The notes under the pieces: model-generated
Database searches by the model: none
What the model was told of the DNA's origin: nothing
Seen by the model: only the letters and a program-made list of their open reading frames with translations
Translations under genes and position numbers: made by a program
Source: SABI01 sp963678555
GTDB taxonomy: Bacteria > Spirochaetota > Spirochaetia > Sphaerochaetales > Sphaerochaetaceae
Length of the DNA: 64,000 bases
NCBI GenBank assembly: GCA_963678555.2
Contig: OY782871.2
Span: 310,001-374,000, forward strand
Direction: 5' to 3'
Shown here: piece after piece, positions 8,565 to 16,736 of the stretch
How positions within the stretch are numbered: the first letter of the stretch is position 1
Layout: every line of letters starts with the position of its first letter

Positions 8565-9475
8565 ATCTGAACCTCACTTCGTCTGGTGGTGAATATAGAA
8601 AGGAGCGAGATGGCGAAAGTCAGCAGATAGATCACCAGTCCTATAGCCGAGCCAATACCGATCTCGGGACTGCCTGCATCGATCGAGCCGAAGGCAGTGC
8701 GGTAGAAGAGGGTGCCGATGGTATCGGTGGAGTAGTTGGGAGCCCCGTCCAGACCCGTCATGGTATAGATCTGCTCGAAGACATTAAGCGAACCTATGAC
8801 CGTGAGCACCGTGATGATCGTGATAGCCGGGATGATGAGCGGGAAGATGATCTTCCAGAAAAGCTTCCATTCACTGACCCCTTCCAGATAGGCGGCCTCA
8901 AGGCACTCGATGGGAACGTTGTCTATGGCGGCAAGGAATACAAGAGAGGGAAAGCCCACCCACCGCCAGATATTCACCATGATGATTGAGGGGGTGGCAA
9001 GAGACTCCATCCCCAGCCACGGCATCTTGAAACCTCCCAACCCGATGAGATCGAGGAAGTTGTTGAGTAATCCACTCGGTTTGAGGTAGATTCCCCACAG
9101 GAAACCGACAGCGACGATGGAGAAAAGGACCGGAATGAAGAAGATCCTTCTGAACAGCTGCGAGCCGGGAATCTTCCTGCTCAGGAGGAATCCGAAGAGC
9201 AGACCCAGCGTGTTCTGAATCAGCATGGTTGAGGTGAACCAGGTGATATTGTTGCCCAGAGCATTGAGAAATCGCTCCCGGTACGGATAGGTGCCCAGAA
9301 GTCTCCTGAAGTTCTCCAGTCCGACAAAATCTCCCCTGATCAGCTGATTCCAGGAGAAGAGGCTGTTGTACAGTGACATGAACAGCGGCAGGAGTATAAA
9401 CACCCCCACAATGAGAAGCCCGGGAGTCACAAAGAGCGTTATCCAGGATATAGTGTTGAGCCGTCGTCTGTTCAT
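8561..9475 (-). CDS. Carbohydrate ABC transporter permease, MalF/UgpA-like
   Basis: 304 residues from the ATG at 9475 (MNRRRLNTISW, then a first membrane helix). A GTG further up (9523) lies inside a hairpin and is less likely. Six membrane segments and the EAA-like loop ECLEAAYLEGVSEWKLFWKII mark the family. It overlaps the MalG-like gene by 4 bp. Together they form the channel for the substrate bound by the protein encoded at 9551-10825, probably a muropeptide sugar given murQ in the same transcript. Confidence 0.9.
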   Translation of the reverse strand: MNRRRLNTISWITLFVTPGLLIVGVFILLPLFMSLYNSLFSWNQLIRGDFVGLENFRRLLGTYPYRERFLNALGNNITWFTSTMLIQNTLGLLFGFLLSRKIPGSQLFRRIFFIPVLFSIVAVGFLWGIYLKPSGLLNNFLDLIGLGGFKMPWLGMESLATPSIIMVNIWRWVGFPSLVFLAAIDNVPIECLEAAYLEGVSEWKLFWKIIFPLIIPAITIITVLTVIGSLNVFEQIYTMTGLDGAPNYSTDTIGTLFYRTAFGSIDAGSPEIGIGSAIGLVIYLLTFAISLLSIFTTRRSEVQI

Positions 9476-9498
9476 GGTCCGTCCCCGATGTCTCCCGT

Positions 9499-9524
9499 GG
9501 TGCACGGTCTGTGAACCGTGCACC
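9499..9524 (-). promoter_or_regulatory. Intercistronic hairpin between binding protein and permease genes
   Basis: A perfect 10-bp inverted repeat (GGTGCACGGT / ACCGTGCACC) with a 6-nt loop lies between the binding-protein stop and the permease start. No U-run follows, so it is more like an mRNA-stabilising or attenuating stem-loop than a full terminator. This would let the receptor be made in excess over the permeases. Confidence 0.7.
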
Positions 9525-9550
9525 AGAGAGATGATAGTTATTGGTTTTTC

Positions 9551-10825
9551 CTATTTCTGGAAGGGTTTGTAGTAGCTGGCGATCCCGTCCTGGACCTGCT
9601 GTGCCGCCTCCCGTGGAGAGACAGTCCCTGCCATGACGCCTTGAGCGGCGGCCTGCCAGAGAGAAGAGCCTGTCGGCTGGTTGTACCGGAACCCGACCAG
9701 GAACAGGTACGGAGTCGCATGTTTCTGCAGGTCAAGTACATCGGAGATGAATGCATCTGCGGATGCATCGACTCCGGGAACGCTGGTCACCATCTTGAGC
9801 TCACTCACCATGGCCTTTCCGAATTCCTTCGAGGAGAGGAATTTCAGGAATCTGACAGCGGCATCCTTCTTCTCTGAAGCCGCGTTCATGGCGAAGTTCA
9901 TGTCTGCATAGACCGACACCCAGGCAGGATCCCCTGCTTTCTGTCCAGGAACAGCGAAGATGCCGAAATCGAGATCAGGATTCTGGGCTCTGAAGTATGC
10001 TGCTTCGTAGGATCCGGCGATGAGGTGAGGTGCGATCTCATTGATGAAGTTTCCTCTCATATCCTCGTATCCGATACCGACGTACATATCCGGCAGATAT
10101 TTCGAAAGCGATTTCATCGTCTCTACCATCCTGATGAAGGCGGGGTCAAGGAAGTTCTTCTCACCGGCAATGACGGCGTTGTAGAAATCTGTGCCGCCGT
10201 AGATCGCGGGTCCCATTCCGCCGAGCATCGTCTCGAGGGTCCACCCGTCCTTGGCACCGTTGCCCAGAGCAACGTAACCGGCTTTCTCGACTGCTTCGAA
10301 GTTGCGGATCATCTCATTCCATGTGCGGGGAACAGAGAGACCGAGTTCTTCATACACACCCTTGTTGTAGTACATGAAGACAGTCTGACTCACTGCCGGA
10401 GCGCCGTAAATCTTCCCGTCGGTGGGGCTTGTTGCTCCGAGAAGAGCTGTGGCGGAGTAGTCCTTCAGTTCAGGCATCCACTGTTCGAGAGGTTCGAGGA
10501 AGCCCGAATCGGCGAAGGTCGCCAGGCCGCCGTAGGCACGTCCCTGGAATACATCAGGTCCTGATCCGCCTGAGAGGCTGGCTGCAAGAATCGTGTTGTA
10601 CTCAGTGTTCTTGTGAGCAGTCTGGATGACTTCGATGTCAGGGTTCTGAGCCTCGAACTTCGCGATCTGGGCATCGTAGAACTCGATGTCCTCGGGTCGC
10701 CATGTCCAGAACTCGATCACGGTCTTATCCTTGGAATCGGCTGCCTGTTCTGATACGCCCGCGGCGAAGAGGCCGAGGGACAGACTCATGATCAGGAGCA
10801 AAGAAACAATCAGCAGTTTTTTCAT
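9551..10825 (-). CDS. Extracellular solute-binding protein, family 1 (probable MurNAc/muropeptide sugar receptor)
   Basis: 424 residues. The signal peptide (KKLLIVSLLLIMSLSLGLFA) is followed by AGVSEQAADSKD, without a lipobox cysteine. The mature part has the family-1 sugar-binding pattern: IEFWTWRPEDIEFYDAQIAK near the N-terminus and YYNKGVYEELGLSVPRTWNE about 115 residues later. It is the first gene of an operon continuing into two permeases, murQ and the kinase, and is divergent from an RpiR-type regulator. The ligand is inferred from murQ only. Confidence 0.88.
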   Translation of the reverse strand: MKKLLIVSLLLIMSLSLGLFAAGVSEQAADSKDKTVIEFWTWRPEDIEFYDAQIAKFEAQNPDIEVIQTAHKNTEYNTILAASLSGGSGPDVFQGRAYGGLATFADSGFLEPLEQWMPELKDYSATALLGATSPTDGKIYGAPAVSQTVFMYYNKGVYEELGLSVPRTWNEMIRNFEAVEKAGYVALGNGAKDGWTLETMLGGMGPAIYGGTDFYNAVIAGEKNFLDPAFIRMVETMKSLSKYLPDMYVGIGYEDMRGNFINEIAPHLIAGSYEAAYFRAQNPDLDFGIFAVPGQKAGDPAWVSVYADMNFAMNAASEKKDAAVRFLKFLSSKEFGKAMVSELKMVTSVPGVDASADAFISDVLDLQKHATPYLFLVGFRYNQPTGSSLWQAAAQGVMAGTVSPREAAQQVQDGIASYYKPFQK

Positions 10826-10913
10826 GATATTTCTCCTTTTTGTGTAATGAAAATACTGGGTATGTGGGAACGTATGGTTCGCACCCTGACAGTGTGAGTC
10901 CGGTCTTCGTATA

Positions 10914-10942
10914 AGTCAAGGATAAAATGAAAAAATATTTTA
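10914..10942 (-). promoter_or_regulatory. Candidate operon -35 element with adjacent operator copy
   Basis: Upstream of the binding-protein gene the minus strand reads TTGACT (10919-10914), a good -35 element, although the -10 region 17-18 bp on (CACACT) is poor. Just upstream of it is one copy of the 15-bp repeat TGAAAAAATATTTTA (10928-10942). Assignment of the start site is tentative. Confidence 0.35.
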
Positions 10943-10975
10943 CATATATCTTTTCAAAATTGAAAAAATATTTTA
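10928..10975. promoter_or_regulatory. Twin 15-bp direct-repeat operators for the RpiR regulator
   Basis: TGAAAAAATATTTTA occurs perfectly at 10928-10942 and again at 10961-10975, 33 bp apart start to start (about three helical turns). Each contains the palindrome AAAATATTTT. They lie between the divergent binding-protein and rpiR genes, the second within the rpiR promoter. AT-rich sites of this general kind are typical of MurR/RpiR regulators. The repeats are seen directly; the binding protein is inferred. Confidence 0.65.
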
Positions 10976-10979
10976 TACT
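10951..10979 (+). promoter_or_regulatory. rpiR promoter giving a leaderless mRNA
   Basis: TTTTCA (10951-10956), 17 bp, then TATACT (10974-10979). The start codon begins 6 bp after the -10 box and no ribosome binding site exists, so transcription should begin at or next to the ATG. The operator copy at 10961-10975 fills the spacer. Confidence 0.55.
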
Positions 10980-10985
10980 GTCCGC

Positions 10986-11852
10986 ATGAACGGATGTCTC
11001 TATCTTATCAAGCAGTACCTGAATACTCTCGCTCCTTCAGAGCGGAAAGCGGCCGACTACCTTCTTGCGCACCCGTCACAGGCAGTGAACATGGGTGTGC
11101 AGGAGATCGCAGAGAAAGCACACACGAGCGCAGCAGCCCTGATACGGCTCTCGAGACGACTCGGATACAGCGGGTACTCTGATCTGAGAATGTCACTCGC
11201 CAGGGAAGTGTTCTCATCGGAGACAGAGGGGGAAGAGGTTCCTATCACGACACTGGCAGAACATGCAACGGTCTCCTCCGTGGTCCAGACCCTTGTCGAA
11301 GGGACCGCTGATACGATCAGGGGGATACAGCGGGTGCTTTCCCATACGGCGGTACAGGATGCAGTGAGCATGATCACCCGTTCTTCCCGCGTCGTGATAT
11401 CCGGGGTGGGAGCCTCCGGGATCGTAGCGACAGACTTTCAGCAGAAACTGGCCCGGCTCGGGATCTATGCGGTATACACCTCTGACCCTGATATGCAGGT
11501 GGTCCTCGCCTGTTCGCTCACCCGGGATGATCTTCTTATCGCCATCAGCTATTCGGGAGAGTCGGAGAGTATTCTGAAGGTTGCCCGGGAGGCGAGGAAC
11601 AACAGTGCTTCACTTCTTTCGATCACCCGTATCGGGGGAAACTCTCTCAGCCGGCTATCCAACACGGTGCTTCATGTACCGAATAATGAATCCCTCTTCC
11701 GTGAAGGTGCGACACTCTCCAGGATCAATCAGCTGCTTGTGGTTGATATTCTGTTCGCCATGATCCTGATGAATACCCATGACGCATCCTCTGAACTGCT
11801 GAAACGGACATGGGAGGCTGTCAGCCATGTAGGAAAAGGAACAGAACGCTAG
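10986..11852 (+). CDS. MurR/RpiR-family transcriptional regulator
   Basis: 288 residues. Residues 1-75 are the RpiR helix-turn-helix (LAPSERKAADYLLAHPSQAV, then VQEIAEKAHTSAAALIRLSRRLGYSGYSDLR). Residues about 120-260 are a sugar-phosphate isomerase (SIS) domain with VVISGVGASGIVATDFQQKL and LIAISYSGESESILK. In this family the SIS domain senses a phosphosugar; E. coli MurR senses MurNAc-6-P. It is divergent from the murQ operon and likely represses it, releasing on MurNAc-6-P. The start has no Shine-Dalgarno sequence and sits directly after a -10 box. Confidence 0.9.
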   Translation: MNGCLYLIKQYLNTLAPSERKAADYLLAHPSQAVNMGVQEIAEKAHTSAAALIRLSRRLGYSGYSDLRMSLAREVFSSETEGEEVPITTLAEHATVSSVVQTLVEGTADTIRGIQRVLSHTAVQDAVSMITRSSRVVISGVGASGIVATDFQQKLARLGIYAVYTSDPDMQVVLACSLTRDDLLIAISYSGESESILKVAREARNNSASLLSITRIGGNSLSRLSNTVLHVPNNESLFREGATLSRINQLLVVDILFAMILMNTHDASSELLKRTWEAVSHVGKGTER

Positions 11853-11854
11853 AA

Positions 11855-11905
11855 TTGACTCTGGTCAAAAAAAAAGTTGACTGCGGTCAGATTATCCTGT
11901 AAGGT
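11855..11905 (+). promoter_or_regulatory. Promoter with two tandem operators for the etf/lactate dehydrogenase operon
   Basis: TTGACTCTGGTCAA (11855-11868) is a perfect 5-bp inverted repeat with a 4-bp spacer. TTGACTGCGGTCAG (11877-11890) is a near-copy 22 bp downstream, two helical turns away. The second TTGACT also serves as a -35 box, with TAAGGT 17 bp on (11900-11905) as -10. A repressor bound here would cover the promoter. The TetR protein encoded at the end of the operon is the obvious candidate. Confidence 0.6.
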
Positions 11906-11925
11906 GAAGCGATACAGGAGGAATC

Positions 11926-12744
11926 ATGCATATCGTTGTTCCAATCAAACAGGTTCCTGAAACCGGTGATGTCCGCATGGATGCTGTCACCGGGACCATG
12001 ATACGTTCAGGACAGTCTGCCGTCATTAATCCACTTGATCTCTATGCGATTGAAAGTGCCCTGAAGCTGAAAGAGAGCAGGGGAGCACGGGTGAGTGTTC
12101 TGACGATGGGGCCGGCCGGTGCCGTGAAAGTACTGAAAGAGGCTATGGCCATGGGCTGTGATGCTGCCGTGCACCTCAGCGACCGGAAATTCGCCGGTGC
12201 CGATACCTGGTCAACCTCGTATATCCTGTCCAGGGCTATTGAGAAACTCTCTCCGGTTGATCTCGTCCTGACGGGCGAGAGAGCCACCGATGGAGACACA
12301 GGACAGGTTACACCCGGTATCGCCTCCTGGCTTGACCTTCCTCTAGTGTCGTTCGTCTCAGCGTTCACCACGGTGCAGGAGGATTTCCTGGAAGCGGAGC
12401 GCCTGATAGAAGAGGGCTACCAGAAGGTGCGCTGCTCCCTGCCCGCAGTAGTGAGTGTGGTGAAGGAGACAGGAGAGCCGAGATTGCCGACCCTCTCTCA
12501 CAAGAAACGGGCGATGAGTAGTGATATCCCCGTATGGACAGCCGGAGATCTTGATGTCGAGGAATCCTTCCTCGGTCTCAAAGGTTCACCCACCAGGGTC
12601 GTTCACATCGGAACCCCGTCGGTCATCAGAGACTCGACCGTCATGCAGGCATCTGATGAGGCCTCTCTGTCCTCTTCCGTGTCGCGGCTGCTCGATTTTC
12701 TCGATGAGAGGGGTCTGCTTTCAGGAGGGGAAGCTCATGCATGA
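11926..12744 (+). CDS. etfB: Electron transfer flavoprotein beta subunit
   Basis: 272 residues, preceded by AGGAGGAATC. It opens with IVVPIKQVPETGDVRMD, followed by INPLDLYAIESALKLKE and ERATDGDTGQVTPGIASWL. DGDTxQV in place of the AMP-type DDDxNQT motif of classical EtfB is the pattern of the electron-bifurcating EtfB group such as A. woodii LctB (family knowledge). The alpha subunit start overlaps its stop. With EtfA it should pass electrons between the FAD dehydrogenase encoded next and other carriers. Confidence 0.93.
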   Translation: MHIVVPIKQVPETGDVRMDAVTGTMIRSGQSAVINPLDLYAIESALKLKESRGARVSVLTMGPAGAVKVLKEAMAMGCDAAVHLSDRKFAGADTWSTSYILSRAIEKLSPVDLVLTGERATDGDTGQVTPGIASWLDLPLVSFVSAFTTVQEDFLEAERLIEEGYQKVRCSLPAVVSVVKETGEPRLPTLSHKKRAMSSDIPVWTAGDLDVEESFLGLKGSPTRVVHIGTPSVIRDSTVMQASDEASLSSSVSRLLDFLDERGLLSGGEAHA

Positions 12745-13741
12745 GGTATGGATTCTGGCGGAAACCGGCCAAAACGGGGTGAAGGATATCTCGTTCGAGC
12801 TGCTTGCACGGGGACGGACACTGGCCGACTCCCTCGGTGTGGACCTTGCAGCTGTCGTGATAGGGAGCGAAGCTGCAACCAGTGACGTGCAGAGTCAGCG
12901 TCTCATCGCTCACGGTGCAGATACCGTATATGTCGTACGGGATGCGCGCCTTGAACATGTCTCCTGTATCCCGTACTCAAGGGTGCTGGAGCACCTTATC
13001 AGAAGGGAATCCCCACAGATCTTTCTGGCAGGTGCGACCACGACGGGACGTACGATACTCCCCTATGTGGCTGTGAAGGTGCACACAGGACTTACCGCGG
13101 ACTGTACCGAACTCGCTATCGAGGAGGGAACAGGAAACCTCCTGCAGACCCGCCCGGCAATCGGAGGGAACATTATGGCTACAATCAGGACGCCTGAGCA
13201 CCGGCCTCAGATGGCTACGATACGTCCCCGCTCGAGCAGACCTCTGAATGCTGATCCTGAGCGTACCGGGACGGTCCTCATCGAACAGATTGAGGAAGCC
13301 TGGTTCGACGAGCGGTTCAGCGTTGTCGGCCTCAGAGTCCCCGAAGGGGAGAGTGTGTCGATCGAGGAAGCCGATATCGTCGTCTCCGGAGGTCGGGGGC
13401 TTAAGAAGAAGGAGAATGTCATTCTCATAGATCGTCTCGCACACCTTCTGCACGGTCAGGTGGGTGCAAGTCGTGATGCGGTTGACCGTGGGTGGAAGAG
13501 TTATCCGCATCAGGTGGGCCTTTCGGGTAAGACCATCAGCCCCAGGCTCTATATCGGGGTGGGCATCTCAGGCGCTGTGCAGCACCTCGCAGGCATCAAG
13601 ACAGCTGAGTGCATCGTTGCCGTCAATTCGGATGAGGATGCGAACCTTGTCGCCATGGCCGATTTCGCTCTCATCGGAGACCTGTTCGAGATCCTTCCCG
13701 AGATGGAACGGCAGATCGAAGAGAGAAGGAGGTCATCATGA
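12737..13741 (+). CDS. etfA: Electron transfer flavoprotein alpha subunit
   Basis: 334 residues from the ATG at 12737, chosen for the AGGAGGGG just upstream and the overlap with the etfB stop. The N-terminal half starts EVWILAETGQNGVKDISFE. The C-terminal FAD domain shows VSGGRGL, VGLSGKTISPRLYIGVGISGAVQHLAGIK and VNSDEDANLVAMADFALIGD, the conserved FAD-binding pattern. It lacks the N-terminal ferredoxin-like extension present in A. woodii LctC. The next gene's start overlaps its stop by 4 bp, implying a stable EtfAB-dehydrogenase complex. Confidence 0.95.
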   Translation: MHEVWILAETGQNGVKDISFELLARGRTLADSLGVDLAAVVIGSEAATSDVQSQRLIAHGADTVYVVRDARLEHVSCIPYSRVLEHLIRRESPQIFLAGATTTGRTILPYVAVKVHTGLTADCTELAIEEGTGNLLQTRPAIGGNIMATIRTPEHRPQMATIRPRSSRPLNADPERTGTVLIEQIEEAWFDERFSVVGLRVPEGESVSIEEADIVVSGGRGLKKKENVILIDRLAHLLHGQVGASRDAVDRGWKSYPHQVGLSGKTISPRLYIGVGISGAVQHLAGIKTAECIVAVNSDEDANLVAMADFALIGDLFEILPEMERQIEERRRSS

Positions 13742-15156
13742 GTACATCGTACGGCTCCATTACACCGGAGATCGTTGAGTCCCTGATACAGATCGTCTCC
13801 AGGAAGAATGTCATTCAGGGTGGTGAACGTCTGGAACGCTACTCGCATGACGAGACCGATGTACAGGAGTATGCCCACCTGCCTGATATCGTCCTCACTC
13901 CCGAGAATACACAGCAGGTTTCCCGGATCATGAAAGTCGCCTCACAGCACACCATCCCGGTGACTCCCCGGGGGGCCGGTAGCGGCCTCAGCGGCGGGGC
14001 AATCCCGGTCTACGGGGGTATCGTTATTTCGCTCGAGAAGATGAACAGGATCCTTGAGATCGATGAGGAAAATCTGACGGTAACCGCTGAAGCGGGTATC
14101 ATCACCAACGAACTCAATGAAAAGCTCAGAAGCAGGAAGCTCTTCTTCGCAGGGTATCCTATGAGTCTTGAGACCTGCGTCCTCGGAGGCAATATCGCAG
14201 AGAACGCCGGCGGCGGAAAGGCGGTCAAATATGGAGTGACCGGCAGGTATGTCATGGAACTCGAGGTCGTCACTCCCGCCGGAGACATCGTTCATCTCGG
14301 TGGAAAGGTGAGCAAGGATGTCAGCGGGTACGATCTCAAGCAGCTGTATGTCGGCAGCGAAGGAACCCTCGGTATCGTCACCAGTGCAACGATCAGACTG
14401 CTTGGTCTTCCTACGACCACCAGCGACCTTCTCGTTCCCTTCAGGACACCGCAGGAGGCGATCAGTGTTGTCCCTCTGATCATGAAGATGGGCATTATTC
14501 CGACCAGCATCGAGTTTATGGATGCGTCTTCGGTGCGGATGTCGTGTGACAATCTGAATGAGTCCCTTCCCCTTGACGGAGTCGGTGCGATGCTGCTCAT
14601 CGAGCTTGACGGGACCAGGGAAGCACAGGTAGAGCAGGATCTCATCATGGTGGGGGACCTGTGCGAATCACACGGCGCGATGGAAGTCTACATCGCCGAA
14701 GATGCCCACACACGTGAGAGAATCTGGTCGGTCCGCAGGAACATTGCAGAGGCTATCAAGGTCTATTCGCCCATCCAGAGCCTTGAAGATATCGTAGTAC
14801 CTATCGCCTCGATCCCTGATGTGCTCCCCTTCCTCGAAACCCTCGCTCAGCGCTATGATGTGTCGATTCCCTGTTATGGACATGCAGGTGACGGAAACCT
14901 TCATGCTACGATCGTGAAGAATCCTGCATCCACTGTTGAACACTGGCATGAAATTGAACCGAACCTGCTCTCTGAACTCTACCGGTTCATTGTCGGTGAT
15001 CTGAAGGGGAAGATCAGTGGTGAGCACGGGATCGGGTTGAAGCGAAGGCAGTTTCTCAGGGATACCACCAGTCCCGAAGAGTATGCACTGTTCAAGGCCG
15101 TCAAACAGGCACTTGACCCTCATGGTATCATGAACCCGGGAAAGATACTGATATAG
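13738..15156 (+). CDS. FAD-linked 2-hydroxyacid dehydrogenase (GlcD / D-lactate dehydrogenase type)
   Basis: 472 residues. The N-terminal FAD-binding PCMH domain carries PRGAGSGLSGGAIPVYGG and GNIAENAGGGKAVKYGVT. The C-terminal FAD-oxidase domain ends with the family motifs CYGHAGDGNLH and GEHGIGLKRRQFL. Enzymes of this family oxidise D-lactate or glycolate. Fused by overlap to etfA, it resembles the LctBCD complex, in which Etf-based bifurcation lets NAD accept electrons from lactate. D-lactate is the likely substrate because MurQ encoded nearby releases it, but this is inference. Confidence 0.9.
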   Translation: MSTSYGSITPEIVESLIQIVSRKNVIQGGERLERYSHDETDVQEYAHLPDIVLTPENTQQVSRIMKVASQHTIPVTPRGAGSGLSGGAIPVYGGIVISLEKMNRILEIDEENLTVTAEAGIITNELNEKLRSRKLFFAGYPMSLETCVLGGNIAENAGGGKAVKYGVTGRYVMELEVVTPAGDIVHLGGKVSKDVSGYDLKQLYVGSEGTLGIVTSATIRLLGLPTTTSDLLVPFRTPQEAISVVPLIMKMGIIPTSIEFMDASSVRMSCDNLNESLPLDGVGAMLLIELDGTREAQVEQDLIMVGDLCESHGAMEVYIAEDAHTRERIWSVRRNIAEAIKVYSPIQSLEDIVVPIASIPDVLPFLETLAQRYDVSIPCYGHAGDGNLHATIVKNPASTVEHWHEIEPNLLSELYRFIVGDLKGKISGEHGIGLKRRQFLRDTTSPEEYALFKAVKQALDPHGIMNPGKILI

Positions 15157-15165
15157 GCGGCAGAT

Positions 15166-15789
15166 ATGGCGAAGACGAGGATAGGCGGAAAGACCAAGGC
15201 GGAGAGAACGAAGGAGTCGATCTACCTGAGCGCTGTCACTCTGTTCAGACAGAAAGGGTTCGACAGCGTCACAGTAGAGGAGATTACTCAGGCGGCAGGG
15301 GTCGCCAAAGGCAGTTTCTATACCTACTTCTCCACCAAGAGTGACATCATCGTCGAAGCCTTCTGGCATATCGATGCACACTACCGGTCCCTCGCTCCGA
15401 TGGTGCTTGCCGGGCATGACACCGCCGACAGGCTCCTGCGCTTCACCGAAGGTCAGATGCGCTACGTCCGTGACGAGATCGGGTGCGACATGTTGAGGAT
15501 TCTGTATGCAAATCAGCTGCTCGTGGAGGGCTCTGACAAGGTGATCATCGACAGGAGTCGTTTCTGGCACACCTTTATCCGCGATATCATTGCCGAGGGC
15601 CAGCAGCGGGGGGAGGTCTCTACCAGTCTCGCTGCAGAGGACCTTGCAATCTACTTCAACAGATCGATGAGAGGTCTGCTCCTTGACTGGAATGTGAGTT
15701 CAGCAGCTGCCGACCTTGTTGATCAGGCACTGAAGTTCTGCCGTGATTTCGTGCTCCCCGGTATGGTGGTGCAGGACAGGAAGAACTGA
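15166..15789 (+). CDS. TetR/AcrR-family transcriptional regulator
   Basis: 207 residues. The N-terminal helix-turn-helix reads AVTLFRQKGFDSVTVEEITQAAGVAKGSFYTYFSTKSDI, a textbook TetR domain, followed by an unassigned ligand-binding domain. It starts 9 bp after the dehydrogenase stop and is thus the last gene of the etf operon. The TTGAC-N4-GTCAA sites over the operon promoter are its likely targets, giving autoregulation. The ligand is unknown; lactate or an acyl-CoA are conceivable. Confidence 0.9.
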   Translation: MAKTRIGGKTKAERTKESIYLSAVTLFRQKGFDSVTVEEITQAAGVAKGSFYTYFSTKSDIIVEAFWHIDAHYRSLAPMVLAGHDTADRLLRFTEGQMRYVRDEIGCDMLRILYANQLLVEGSDKVIIDRSRFWHTFIRDIIAEGQQRGEVSTSLAAEDLAIYFNRSMRGLLLDWNVSSAAADLVDQALKFCRDFVLPGMVVQDRKN

Positions 15790-15790
15790 T

Positions 15791-15826
15791 CCCGACTGTG
15801 CTTCATGTGATGCACAGTTCGACGGG
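15791..15826. terminator. Probable bidirectional hairpin between tetR and xth
   Basis: CCCG-A-CTGTGC (15791-15801) pairs with GCACAG (15812-15817) and CGGG (15823-15826) between two convergent genes, overlapping the end of xth. No clear U-run is present, so terminator strength is uncertain. Confidence 0.4.
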
Positions 15827-16564
15827 ACAGTGGTCAGAGCCCATCACCTCATCGAGGATGTCGGCACTCACCAGACGCTCTTCAAGACCCGTGTCGACAC
15901 AGAAGTAATCGATACGCCAGCCGGCGTTGTTCTCCCTTGCCCTGAACCGGTAGGACCACCAGCTGTAGCGCTCGGGATCGGGGCAGAACTTTCTGAACGT
16001 ATCGATATAGCCTGAGGCAAGGAAACGGTCCATCCACGCCCTCTCCTCGGGAAGGTAGCCGGGATTCTTCTCGTTGCGTGTCGGGTTGGCAAGGTCTATC
16101 GGCTTGTGGGCGACATTGTAGTCTCCGCAGAGAATCACATGCCTGCCCTCAGCGACGAGCGCGTCACAGAAGGATTGCACAGCTTCATTGAACCGTATCT
16201 TGTAATCGAGTCGTTTCCCTTCGTCCTGGCTGTTGGGGAAGTAGCAGTTGATCAGGGTGAACTCAGGGTACTCAAGGATCAGAGAACGTCCCTCCGCATC
16301 AAACTCCTCGATACCGAGAGTCGATACGGTAAGCGGCTGTTCCTTCGCGTAGGTGACCACACCGCTGTACCCTTTCTTCTCGGCAGAGGCGAACCAGGAA
16401 GAGTAGCCGTCGACTGCCGTGAAGGTCTCAGTTAGCTGATCCGGCTGAGCCTTTGTCTCCTGAAGGCAGATGAAGTCGGCCTCCGTTTCCTTCATCCATT
16501 CGAACAGACCCTTCTTCTCTGCTGCCCTGATACCGTTCACATTCCATGAGACCAGCCTCTTCAT
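15803..16564 (-). CDS. xth: Exodeoxyribonuclease III
   Basis: 253 residues from the ATG at 16564, chosen for AAGGAGAA at 8 bp upstream and because family members begin MKRLVSWNVNGIRA. Motifs of the AP-endonuclease fold are intact: CLQETKAQ (metal-binding Glu), GDYNVAHKPIDL (catalytic Asp and Asn) and MGSDHCPVEL (Asp-His pair). The enzyme nicks DNA at abasic sites and removes nucleotides 3' to 5' in base-excision repair. It stands alone, convergent to tetR. Confidence 0.95.
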   Translation of the reverse strand: MKRLVSWNVNGIRAAEKKGLFEWMKETEADFICLQETKAQPDQLTETFTAVDGYSSWFASAEKKGYSGVVTYAKEQPLTVSTLGIEEFDAEGRSLILEYPEFTLINCYFPNSQDEGKRLDYKIRFNEAVQSFCDALVAEGRHVILCGDYNVAHKPIDLANPTRNEKNPGYLPEERAWMDRFLASGYIDTFRKFCPDPERYSWWSYRFRARENNAGWRIDYFCVDTGLEERLVSADILDEVMGSDHCPVELCIT

Positions 16565-16736
16565 GATTGATTCTCCTTCACTGTCGGTGTTCTGTACATT
16601 CAGTATAGAGTAAAAGTACAGATTCTTAAAGCGGGAGAGGAACCAGGAGAGAAGGTGCATGAAAGTCTGTATGATGCGGAGGGATGTACAGGACGAGGCG
16701 GTCGTTTTGTGCAATGAGAGAGGTGTATCGGTTCCC

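Noticed and set aside
14668..15570. 300-codon open frame on the minus strand
   Set aside because: Antisense to the end of the lactate-dehydrogenase-type gene and to tetR; no recognisable protein.
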